Positions 42,488-49,458 are shown, counted from the first letter of the stretch. The stretch: 64,000 nt of DNA from Paucimonas sp. (GCA_031253995.1 JAIRVG010000061.1:62001-126000), one strand, 5' to 3'. Notes: a model not told the origin generated them from the sequence alone. Numbers and translations are program-made.

Positions 42488-43339
42488 TCATTTTCTGACC
42501 CGAGGTTTAGGACGGAAACTACGGGGACTACGCCGATCAGCTGCAATGGGCTGCAACGCATCATAGAATCGGGCACGTTTGAAGTCGCGGGCATACCGCG
42601 CCCTGCTCGCCAAGTTATTGAGATGCCTTACCCTAAGCTCTATGGAATTAGCACGGTCCTGATCTGTAAGCGGTAATTTGTCGAGCAACTCCCGCAAAAC
42701 CGGTTTTCTGTACCGATCTTTACCAGCAAGAGCCAGGATATCCTTCGCATTGTTGGAATCAATCATGTCGGGGAGCGCACTCGCTATTTCGTTACGCCTT
42801 ATCTCCGTTATTTGATTCGAAGGGTGATGCTTCTTGGCGGACGTGTGCGCCCCCGAAGACGCCAAGGACGGATGTGGTCGAGAGGCCTGAGCCGAAGTCT
42901 GGGGCGAAGGAGATATGGAACGTGAAGGCAAAGCGAGAGCCGGAGCAAGGCCTCTCGGCGACGTCACCGCCACCAAGGGCACTATCGTCGCTTGCTCCGC
43001 AACGTTGTCCACGAGGTATTGGGAGGCTAGCGCATTCCCGGTAAAAGGGCTGCTGGGTCGGCTGTCATGAGGGCTGAAAGCCGGCGTCTTGAGCATGTTG
43101 TTGAAGCGAACCCGACCAAAGAGCGGCCAATGGCCAGTCGGGTCTACCGCATTCACCGAATCGCCCTCGCAGTAGGCGTAGGCATTGAGCCCACCTGCCC
43201 CGAACGGGCTCCAGCTGTCCGGCTGGAGGAAGGTCATCAGCACCGGACTGTAGGCACGGTAGCCATTACCCAGCAGGTAATGACCGGTAACGGGTTCAGG
43301 CAGTTCGCCGTTGAATCCCAGATTTGGCATCTCCGACAC
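42488..43339 (-). CDS. Miniature RHS-core protein with shared C-terminal domain (module D)
   Basis: A 283-residue protein, first of the tandem array in transcription order. It has a shorter N-terminus than A-C (MPNLGFNGELPEPVTGHYLL) and the core end to VDPTGH. The linker contains a different stretch (SRPHPSLASSGAHTS). The C-terminal domain has NEIASALPDMIDSNNAKDIL, LDKLPL and ARFYDALQPI, with basic tail RPKPRVRK. The start is GTG 43339 or ATG 43330; neither has an ideal ribosome site. Function unknown. Confidence 0.72.
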   Translation of the reverse strand: MSEMPNLGFNGELPEPVTGHYLLGNGYRAYSPVLMTFLQPDSWSPFGAGGLNAYAYCEGDSVNAVDPTGHWPLFGRVRFNNMLKTPAFSPHDSRPSSPFTGNALASQYLVDNVAEQATIVPLVAVTSPRGLAPALALPSRSISPSPQTSAQASRPHPSLASSGAHTSAKKHHPSNQITEIRRNEIASALPDMIDSNNAKDILALAGKDRYRKPVLRELLDKLPLTDQDRANSIELRVRHLNNLASRARYARDFKRARFYDALQPIAADRRSPRSFRPKPRVRK

Positions 43340-43420
43340 GCTCTTTCGAACAAGGGATGCTCAAGTGTAACGCTGCATTTGTCGGCTCATAACTGGCAGA
43401 AATGTCAGGTCCGGATATGC

Positions 43421-43445
43421 ATTGGGGCTGCAAAGCAGCCCCAAT
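43421..43445 (-). terminator. Inverted repeat after the second metQ-like gene
   Basis: ATTGGGGCTGC-AAA-GCAGCCCCAAT, a perfect 11-bp stem 11 bases past the stop codon. It is the same kind of structure as at 41399-41423 but with a G-C to A-T exchange kept paired in the stem. Confidence 0.55.
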
Positions 43446-43455
43446 CAACCGTGAA

Positions 43456-44241
43456 TCAGAACGCTGGCAATACCGCGCCGCTGTACTTCTTCTCGATGAA
43501 CTGCTTCACCTCAGGCGAGGTCAGGGCCTTGGCCAGCTTCTGGATGGCGTCGCTGTCCTTGTTGTCCGGACGGGCTACCAGGAAGTTCACGTAAGGCGAG
43601 TCGCTGCCTTCGATCACCAGCGCGTCTTTCGCCGGGTTCAGGCCGGCTTCCAGGGCGTAGTTGGTGTTGATCATGTCCAGGTCGACCTGGTCCAGCACAC
43701 GCGGCAGCATGGCCGATTCCAGTTCGCGGAATTTCAGCTTTTTCGGGTTCTCGGCGATGTCTTTCGGGGTCGCCAGGGCGTTTTGCGGATCCTTCAGGGT
43801 GATCAGGCCAGCCTTCTGCAGGAGCAGCAGGGCGCGACCGCTGTTGCTGCCTTCGTTCGGGATGGCGACAGTGGCGCCTTCCTTCAGCTCGGACAGGCTC
43901 TTGACCTTCTTCGAGTAACCACCAAACGGCTCGACGTGAACGCCGATCACGGTTTCCAGGTGGGTGCCCTTGCCTTCGTTGAAGTTCTTCAGGTACGGCA
44001 GGGTCTGGAAGTAGTTGGCGTCCAGGCGCTTCTGGTCGACCTGCACGTTAGGCTGCACGTAGTCGGTGAAGACCTTGATTTCCAGGTCCACGCCCTCTTT
44101 GGCCAGGGTCGGCTTGATCAGCTCCAGAATCTCGGCATGCGGAACCGGGGTAGCAGCTACCACCAGTTTCTCGGCAGCCTGGGCAAAACCGGCAACCGAC
44201 AGCGCGGCGGCCAGAGCAGTCATCAACAGAGCTTTTTTCAT
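43456..44241 (-). CDS. MetQ/NlpA-family substrate-binding protein, second copy
   Basis: A 261-residue periplasmic binding protein with signal peptide MKKALLMTALAAALSVAGFA-QA. The NlpA-type mature part contains VVAATPVPHAEILELIKP, LDANYFQTLPYL and IPNEGSNSGRALLLL. No MetN or MetI genes accompany it, so it must share a transporter encoded elsewhere or the metNI genes at 27-29 kb. It is downstream of, and on the same strand as, the AAA+ protein and hydrolase genes. Confidence 0.92.
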   Translation of the reverse strand: MKKALLMTALAAALSVAGFAQAAEKLVVAATPVPHAEILELIKPTLAKEGVDLEIKVFTDYVQPNVQVDQKRLDANYFQTLPYLKNFNEGKGTHLETVIGVHVEPFGGYSKKVKSLSELKEGATVAIPNEGSNSGRALLLLQKAGLITLKDPQNALATPKDIAENPKKLKFRELESAMLPRVLDQVDLDMINTNYALEAGLNPAKDALVIEGSDSPYVNFLVARPDNKDSDAIQKLAKALTSPEVKQFIEKKYSGAVLPAF

Positions 44242-44329
44242 GTGCAGTCCTTATTGGTATTCCGCGCCTCGTGGGCGTCGATCGTGTTGGCTGGCCGGGC
44301 CCGTATTGCCCGGCGTGAGGCGGACAATA

Positions 44330-44400
44330 TCGGGATTTTTTATTCCTTAACAATATCTTTTGGTTAGCCGCTTATTCCTTTTTTCGAAATTCTCGCCATG
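44330..44400 (-). promoter_or_regulatory. Probable promoter region of the second metQ-like gene
   Basis: AT-rich gap with a repeated GGAATAA element on the minus strand (AAAGGAATAAGCGGC and TTAAGGAATAAAAAA). A related GGAATAAG sits at about 46078 on the opposite strand, upstream of the hydrolase gene. TTATTCC-type motifs occur in known CysB-controlled promoters, so sulfur control is plausible but unproven. Confidence 0.35.
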
Positions 44401-44416
44401 CATGGAGTGCAACGCT

Positions 44417-45358
44417 CTAGCTGGCGGCTTGCGTGAGGCGCAACAAGGTTTGCTCCAGCAACTTCTGCAAGGCGCGGCGTTCCTGGGCGTCACCCAGATC
44501 GGAAATGCGCTCCAGGCGCTGGGCCAGGGCGTGCAGCGGGGTCGGCAGGTTGAGGTGATCGGCGAGGATCTCGTCGCCGCTGCCCTGGAGCAGGGCGAAG
44601 TGGATGACGTTCTCCAGCTCGCGGGTGTTACCCGGCCAGTCGTGCAGTTCCAGCACGCGCTGGGCCTCTTCGCTGAGCAGTGGCACCGGGCGGTTGAGTT
44701 TCGGGCTGTAGATGCCGACGAAGTACTCGGCCAGCGGCAGGATATCGCCGACCCGCTCGCGCAGCGCCGGCAGTTCCAGGCGGCCTTCGTGCAGGTAGTC
44801 GAACAGCCGCGGGTGGAAGTGCCCGGCGGCCACCGCCTCGGCCAGGTCGATGCTCGATGCGGCGACCAGGCGCACATCCACCGGATGCGGCTGTTGCGCG
44901 CCGACGCGGTAGACCTCGCGGTTTTCCAGGGCGGCCAGCAGCTTGACCTGGATGGGCAGCGGCAGGTCGGCGATTTCATCGAGATAGAGCGTTCCACCAT
45001 TGGCCGACCCGAACCAGCCGGCGCGGCTGCTGGCGGTGCCGCTATGGGCGCCGGCGGTGTAGCCGAACAGCTCGGCGTCGGCGTAGGTGGGGCTGATCGC
45101 CCCGCAGTTGACCGAGACGAACAGCCCGCCGCGGTCGCTGGCGCGGTGGATCTGCCGGGCCAGCAGTTCCTTGCCGGTGCCGCTTTCGCCGCGGATCAAC
45201 ACCGGCAGGGCCAGCGGCGCCAGCAGTTCCAGTTCCTCGCGCAGCTGGCGCGAGCGCGGATCGACGAACACCAGCGCCTTGGCGCGGATGCTCAGCGGGC
45301 TCTTGTCGAGCTCGGGGAAGGTCAGCAGCGGCTGGCCGAAGGTGTCTTGTGCGGTCAT
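44417..45358 (-). CDS. Sigma-54 activator-type AAA+ protein with altered contact loop and no DNA-binding domain
   Basis: A 313-residue protein of the bacterial enhancer-binding family, reduced to the AAA+ core. Walker A is GESGTGKE (57-64), Walker B is GTLYLDEIADL, and LPALRERVGDI and DWPGNTRELENV are intact. The L1 loop that normally reads GAFTGA is GAHSGT (103-108). There is no receiver or GAF domain at the N-terminus. The C-terminus ends LLEQTLLRLTQAAS without a Fis-type helix-turn-helix. GGGAG precedes the ATG. It may act by hetero-oligomerising with a full activator; alternatively it is degenerate. It is related to SfnR-like regulators by neighbourhood only. Confidence 0.82.
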   Translation of the reverse strand: MTAQDTFGQPLLTFPELDKSPLSIRAKALVFVDPRSRQLREELELLAPLALPVLIRGESGTGKELLARQIHRASDRGGLFVSVNCGAISPTYADAELFGYTAGAHSGTASSRAGWFGSANGGTLYLDEIADLPLPIQVKLLAALENREVYRVGAQQPHPVDVRLVAASSIDLAEAVAAGHFHPRLFDYLHEGRLELPALRERVGDILPLAEYFVGIYSPKLNRPVPLLSEEAQRVLELHDWPGNTRELENVIHFALLQGSGDEILADHLNLPTPLHALAQRLERISDLGDAQERRALQKLLEQTLLRLTQAAS

Positions 45359-45427
45359 GGCAAAGCTCCCGCCCGGGCTCCTGGCCCGGGCGTTGCGAAA
45401 GAGGAAATAGGGAAAACGGGTAGCGGA

Positions 45428-46009
45428 TCAGGCGCGGCGCAGGGCGCCCTGTTCCATTCGGCTCTGCAGGCGGTACAGGTAGGCGAAGCCCTGTTCCCAG
45501 GTGTGGTGGCCGGACTTGACGTTGATATGCCCGGCGCCGCCGAGCACCCCGGCCTCGGCGCCCCAGGCGCGGGCCAGTTGCATGGCGCGCGGCGCGCTGA
45601 CGGCGGGGTCGTTGTCGGAAGTGACCACCTGGCTGGGGAACGGCAGCAGGTCCATGGGGATCGGGGCGAAGTTGCGCAGGGCCGGCGAGCAGGCCGGACG
45701 CTCGACATCCGCCGGCGCCACCAGCAGCGCGCCACGCACCCGGCGGCGCAAGGCCGGGCTGGCCTGGGCGGCCCAATGGGCGACGGTGATGCAACCCAGG
45801 CTGTGGGCGATGAGGATCACCGGCGCGTCATCGGCGGCAATCGCCTCCTCCAGCGCCGCGACCCAGTCCCCGCGCTTCGGCGTCAGCCAGTCGGCCTGCT
45901 CGACACGGGCGCTGTTGGGCAGCGTCTTGTGCCAATGGCTTTGCCAGTGCTGCTCGGGCGAACCCTGCCAGCCCGGCACAATCAGGTAACGGATCGACTC
46001 GTTGCGCAT
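45428..46009 (-). CDS. RBBP9/YdeN-type alpha/beta hydrolase
   Basis: A 193-residue small serine hydrolase. The nucleophile elbow is AHSLGC, the acid is in SDNDPAVS and the His is in GAGHINVKSG. N-terminal IVPGWQGSPEQHWQ is characteristic of the RBBP9/YdeN group. Substrate is unknown. GGAGG precedes the ATG. It is followed 69 bases later by the AAA+ gene on the same strand; an operon with it and possibly the metQ-like gene is likely. Confidence 0.9.
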   Translation of the reverse strand: MRNESIRYLIVPGWQGSPEQHWQSHWHKTLPNSARVEQADWLTPKRGDWVAALEEAIAADDAPVILIAHSLGCITVAHWAAQASPALRRRVRGALLVAPADVERPACSPALRNFAPIPMDLLPFPSQVVTSDNDPAVSAPRAMQLARAWGAEAGVLGGAGHINVKSGHHTWEQGFAYLYRLQSRMEQGALRRA

Positions 46010-46142
46010 GGGGAATTGCCTCCTGCTGCGGTTGCTTGCATGCGAGGAAGTATTGGCGAGGGAGTTATATCCGTAAAGGAATAAGAAGCTATTTATTAAT
46101 AACCATATTGAAAGCGGGACCGGCAGGCGGTCCCGCGTGCCG

Positions 46143-46442
46143 TCAGTTGACGGCCTGGTTCCACTCGGCGGTTTCGTAGCCTTCGATCAGGGCGTCGATC
46201 AGGCTTTTCGCGGCTTCCACGGCGTGCAGGGTCAGCCAGGGGAAGCTGCTGGTGCCGGGGGCCGGGGTCAGGGCGAGTTGAGTGGATTCATAGGCGCAGC
46301 GCAGGAACATCGAGGCGTGAATCAGGGTGCTGTGGGGGTCGATGCCGGGGTTTACGGTGAAGAGTGGGGGGTGGTTGGGGCATGCGCCGAAGGGGCGGGA
46401 GCAGGTTGGGGCCAGGGGTGGGTCGGGGACGACTTTCTTCAT
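46143..46442 (-). CDS. DUF6124-type small protein
   Basis: A 99-residue protein (MKKVVPDPPL at the N-terminus). Residues about 31-99 form one helical region with IDPHSTLIHASMFLRCAYES and LDALI/IEGYETAEW-type helices. Pseudomonas genomes carry many paralogues of such proteins of unknown role, formerly DUF3077. AAGGA precedes ATG 46442 by eight bases; the frame is open upstream but that part crosses the structured element at 46497-46574. It stands alone on the minus strand. Confidence 0.75.
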   Translation of the reverse strand: MKKVVPDPPLAPTCSRPFGACPNHPPLFTVNPGIDPHSTLIHASMFLRCAYESTQLALTPAPGTSSFPWLTLHAVEAAKSLIDALIEGYETAEWNQAVN

Positions 46443-46496
46443 CGGTATTTTCCTTACCAGTTTTGCCAACATCCTTTTGTTTCCACACAAATGGGT

Positions 46497-46574
46497 GGCG
46501 GCTGTACGCGGGGTGGAAAACCGAGCGGTAAGGAGATACCCGGCAGGCCCGAAAGCCTCCCGCGCACAGCTGCC
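46497..46574 (-). ncRNA. Candidate structured RNA or DNA element upstream of the DUF6124-type gene, copy 1
   Basis: Shown on the plus strand: outer stem GGCGGCTGT with ACAGCTGCC (one G-T wobble), then after one mismatch CGCGGG with CCCGCG. Inside lies the conserved core GTGGAAAACCG, GGAGA, ACCCGGCAGGCC and GCCT. Inner hairpins GGTA-AGGAGA-TACC and AGGC-CCGAAA-GCCT are possible. It lies 55 bases upstream of the DUF6124-type start on the minus strand. The core recurs at 46899-46964 with a different but still pairing outer stem. Which strand is transcribed is not known. Confidence 0.5.
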
Positions 46575-46773
46575 ATAAAGCAGACCCTTACCACCATGTT
46601 GCGAGGTTTCCACACCCCGGCCGCTGACCGTTCAGCGACCCCGGAAGCCTAGAAGGAGTGGTTCCCCCGAGCAAGGAAGCAAAGACCGACAGAACGCGTA
46701 GGGTACGTCCTAGGATTTTCAGGTGCCAGAAACTTTATGTTTGGAGGTGTCTGGAATGGGCCTGCTGCGCAGG

Positions 46774-46870
46774 CCTTCGCGGGCAAGCCACGCTCCTACG
46801 GGGGAATGGCCATCCGAAAATTTGCGGTTGATCGCCCTCCCCCGGTAGGAGCGAGGCTTGCCCGCGAAGG
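46774..46870. repeat. Inverted REP pair of the CTTCGCGGGCAAGC family
   Basis: CTTCGCGGGCAAGCCACGCT and the reverse arm AGCGAGGCTTGCCCGCGAAG flank about 55 bases, with CTCCTACGGGGG and CCCCCGGTAGGAG as inner arms. A third REP family, distinct from the two others in the window. Confidence 0.85.
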
Positions 46871-46898
46871 ACCGCAAAGCGGTCCCGGAAGGTGGCCA

Positions 46899-46964
46899 CT
46901 GCATAGGCGGTGGAAAACCGGTGAATGGAGAAACCCGGCAGGCCATTACGCCTCACCTATGCAG
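46899..46964 (-). ncRNA. Candidate structured RNA or DNA element, copy 2
   Basis: Outer stem CTGCATAGG with CCTATGCAG (9 bp) encloses the same core as copy 1: GGTGGAAAACCG, TGGAGAAACCCGGCAGGCC and GCCT with the hairpin AGGC-CATTAC-GCCT. No gene follows it in the minus direction except copy 1 and the DUF6124-type gene, so it may mark the site of a lost paralogue. The rest of the 475-base gap (46575-47049) holds a REP pair and no gene. Confidence 0.5.
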
Positions 46965-47049
46965 CAGCCATTGAGCCAGGAAACGGTATCCCTCCAGCCC
47001 CAGGAGCAGCCAGCGGCTTTATGTTTGAAAATCTGTGGTGAAAAACTCG

Positions 47050-48054
47050 TCAGTCTGCTTTCTTCTTTCTTCCCAACCGCTTCGCCAACTGCTCCAACTC
47101 GGAGAGCTCTCGTGTATCGGCAGCCTGCGCCTCGGCAACTCGACGCTGTTTGTCGAACGTTTCGTAGCATTCATGAGCCACCTGCTTCATGTCTTCATGG
47201 CTCACCTTCCCAGCAGTACGCAGCAGAGGTTGTTCGTTAAACGCCATGAAGCTATCGATGTACCTGCGCCAGTCAGCAAGTTGCAAATGCTGCCGTTGCT
47301 CCGCTCGCAGTTCGGCGAAATCGAGAAACATGCTGACCAGACGGTTGAGCTGATCCAGCTCCTCGGCATTCAGATAATTCTTGGCTATCACAACGTCGGC
47401 TTTGCGGACCTTGTCGCCCTTGAAGCTGAGCAGATTCATGTTCGGAGCAGTGGCATCCGCGCGTTGCACTATCAACTCTGCCGCCGTGTGATTGGTCACG
47501 GCAAAGAAAAGCTTGTTTTGAACTTCCGCAAACAGGTGCGCCGTTTCCTGCTCATTGGCGCGGTAATCCTCTGCCAGCGTGAAAAGGTCTCGAACCTTCT
47601 GATAGAAGCGCTTCTCCGAAGCCCGTATATCGCGAATGCGCTTGAGCAGTTCATCGAAGTAGTCCCAGCTTGGCTCTTTCAGCCGGGCATCATCCATGAC
47701 GAAGCCTTTCTGGAGGTACTCACCCAACGTGCGGGTTGCCCATTGGCGAAATTGAGTGCCCCTTGTGGACCGGACGCGGTAACCCACGGCGATGATCATC
47801 GGCAACGCATAGAGGAGCGTCAGGTAGTCCTTGCCGTCTGCGGCAGTTGTAAACTTTTGCTTTACAACTGCCGCCTCAGCCAGCTCCGCATCGGCGATTA
47901 CGCCTTGAACGTGCTTGCCAATGTTCTGCTTGCTGGTCTGGTAAAGCTCAGCGATCTCCAACTGAGTCAACCAAACCTGCCCCTCCAGCTCACGCAGGAC
48001 GAACTGCGCCTGACCATCGTCCGTGCTGTAGAGGATCAGTTCGCCCCCGGCCAT
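47050..48054 (-). CDS. RhuM-family protein
   Basis: A 334-residue protein of the RhuM (virulence protein) family, named for a gene of Salmonella pathogenicity island 3. Motifs: VWLTQLEIAELYQTSKQNIGKHV at the N-terminus, which looks like a DNA-binding module, then AADGKDYLTLLYALPMIIAVGYRVRS, TQFRQWATRTLGEYLQKGF and a C-terminal basic tail KRLGRKKKAD. Biochemical function is not established; such genes are often found on mobile or defence islands. AGGAGG lies four bases before the ATG. Single-gene unit on the minus strand. Confidence 0.88.
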   Translation of the reverse strand: MAGGELILYSTDDGQAQFVLRELEGQVWLTQLEIAELYQTSKQNIGKHVQGVIADAELAEAAVVKQKFTTAADGKDYLTLLYALPMIIAVGYRVRSTRGTQFRQWATRTLGEYLQKGFVMDDARLKEPSWDYFDELLKRIRDIRASEKRFYQKVRDLFTLAEDYRANEQETAHLFAEVQNKLFFAVTNHTAAELIVQRADATAPNMNLLSFKGDKVRKADVVIAKNYLNAEELDQLNRLVSMFLDFAELRAEQRQHLQLADWRRYIDSFMAFNEQPLLRTAGKVSHEDMKQVAHECYETFDKQRRVAEAQAADTRELSELEQLAKRLGRKKKAD

Positions 48055-48236
48055 CTCGCCTCCTGTAGTAGTGTGTTGAAATGCCTGCTGTTCTTATCCC
48101 ACAGGCAACCAGACACAGTCGAAAGAACGTATCTCACTAGAGTCACCCCAGAAGCGTAACAAGAACCTGCCCACAGCTCTCGGTATGGGTTGCGATGTAT
48201 CCGGCTGCCGTCGTTGGCTTGGCTTCTTTGCCCACG

Positions 48237-49292
48237 TCATATCCTCAGTATCTCGCTCCGAAGTTGCGCCGCGAGCTCTGCATTGCGTCCGCGGCCATCA
48301 AGCAGGTCAAGGTACTGAATGAACGGGCTGGTCGACCACGTTCTTTCCGTCGGTGAATACTCCTGAAACAACTGAGTGGCGCCAGAGCGTTCGATCAAGG
48401 TGACGTTAGCCCCCTTCTCCGCCGGCTTGAGCCCGATATCTGCAGCCAGCGCCTGTGCGCCGCCGGGAACGACCACCTCAGCCATATCCACATGGGTCAG
48501 CAGTGGCGAGAGCCGGTTGGCAGCAATGGCACCGGTGAGCGCTACCGGCCCCTTGAGACCTGCCAGCCTGGCCGCAATTTCTTGCGCAAGGCGCTTGGGA
48601 TCAGGACAGAACAGGTACCAGCGCGTCTTGCAGTGCTTGCGTTGCAACCAGTCATGGGCCCAGCCGTCCAGCAGCGCGCCCGGGTTGGTCAATCGCCGTA
48701 GACGGTTGCGACCTTGCCCCTTGGACTCGACCCATTCAAGTCGCTCAAGCGCTTGCAGAACCGTCGAGACGGAGTAGCCGGAGGTGTTCGACACCTCGAC
48801 GATGTCGAGGCCATGAAACCATTCCCCGCGAGACTGGAGCACCGCATGAACCACCATCTCCCGGGCGCCCCGAAAGATCTCGATTTCACGAGGGGCAGAG
48901 CGCGTCTTGGGTGCGCTAGGCTCGATGTTGATCAGCCAATTGCGATGTTTGAGAAATAGCGCGCCAGTGGAGTCGAAGAAACCGACGCCCTGCTGCCTGA
49001 GCATCTCCCGCGCGCCCTTGCTCAGGTGCTCGGCCAGCAAGATGCAGACCGTCCCGGACTGACGCCTGGCGTCCAGCTGCCAGAGTGCGGCCCTGACGTC
49101 CCGAGGATGAAGCGTCTTGCCCATGGAGAAAACCAGCGGCCACTGTCCGTCAGAGGTATCGAGATTGGCGAAAGCGTCAGGCTCACCCTGATTGTTCATC
49201 GGACTGAATCGGATATCGCTTACACCGGCCCCCGTTGCACCGCGCACCGCATCGGCGAACGCCTGCATAAGCAACTCGTTTGCTCCGTCCAC
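48237..49292 (-). CDS. AbiEi-family antitoxin-like transcription factor (orphan)
   Basis: A 351-residue protein resembling AbiEi antitoxins of type IV toxin-antitoxin pairs. A winged-helix-like part (about 155-205, VVHAVLQSRGEWFHGLDIVE, GYSVSTVLQALERLEWV) is followed by a C-terminal AbiEi-like region (VALTGAIAANRLSPLL). The start is chosen as GTG 49292 because GGAGG lies just upstream; a TTG at 49307 is in frame but lacks a site. The cognate nucleotidyltransferase toxin AbiEii is absent on both sides. The upstream DNA has a doubled palindrome, fitting autoregulation. Confidence 0.72.
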   Translation of the reverse strand: MDGANELLMQAFADAVRGATGAGVSDIRFSPMNNQGEPDAFANLDTSDGQWPLVFSMGKTLHPRDVRAALWQLDARRQSGTVCILLAEHLSKGAREMLRQQGVGFFDSTGALFLKHRNWLINIEPSAPKTRSAPREIEIFRGAREMVVHAVLQSRGEWFHGLDIVEVSNTSGYSVSTVLQALERLEWVESKGQGRNRLRRLTNPGALLDGWAHDWLQRKHCKTRWYLFCPDPKRLAQEIAARLAGLKGPVALTGAIAANRLSPLLTHVDMAEVVVPGGAQALAADIGLKPAEKGANVTLIERSGATQLFQEYSPTERTWSTSPFIQYLDLLDGRGRNAELAAQLRSEILRI

Positions 49293-49338
49293 GGCTCCTC
49301 CATTCAAACAGACCGTCTTGATTTGGAAAAAAGCCTAC

Positions 49339-49411
49339 TTTAGCTGTACAGAAAAACAAGCAAAAACAAAAAATGGATTTTGCGAATCACCTTGATTAGC
49401 TGTACAGCTAA
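49339..49411 (-). promoter_or_regulatory. Doubled palindromic operator upstream of the AbiEi-like gene
   Basis: TTAGCTGTACAG at 49340-49351 and the perfect 16-bp palindrome TTAGCTGTACAGCTAA at 49396-49411 lie 56 bases apart in an AT-rich stretch. Each is followed by an AACAAGCAAAA sequence, so they form a direct repeat. This fits cooperative binding of a dimeric autorepressor such as an AbiEi protein. Confidence 0.65.
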
Positions 49412-49458
49412 ACAAGCAAAATCCAAAAAACCTTTACAACCAGAGCACCACAATCACC

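Noticed and set aside
40386..42491. Conserved upstream ORFs beginning MSRHIRRYT before the mini-RHS genes, as possible leader peptides
   Set aside because: They overlap the module starts in another frame, have no ribosome site, and their similarity is explained by the near-identical DNA of the upstream block and core.
35243..43339. Type VI secretion or contact-dependent inhibition cluster
   Set aside because: No vgrG, hcp, tss, PAAR, cdiA/cdiB or full YD-repeat gene in the window; only core ends are present.
44360..46084. 574-codon open frame opposite the AAA+ and hydrolase genes
   Set aside because: Crosses two coding genes and their spacer on the other strand; low-complexity Gln/Ala/Gly composition.
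48055..48236. AbiEii toxin gene beside the AbiEi-like gene
   Set aside because: The gap is only 182 bases and no open frame resembles a nucleotidyltransferase; the far side holds the operator and exbD.
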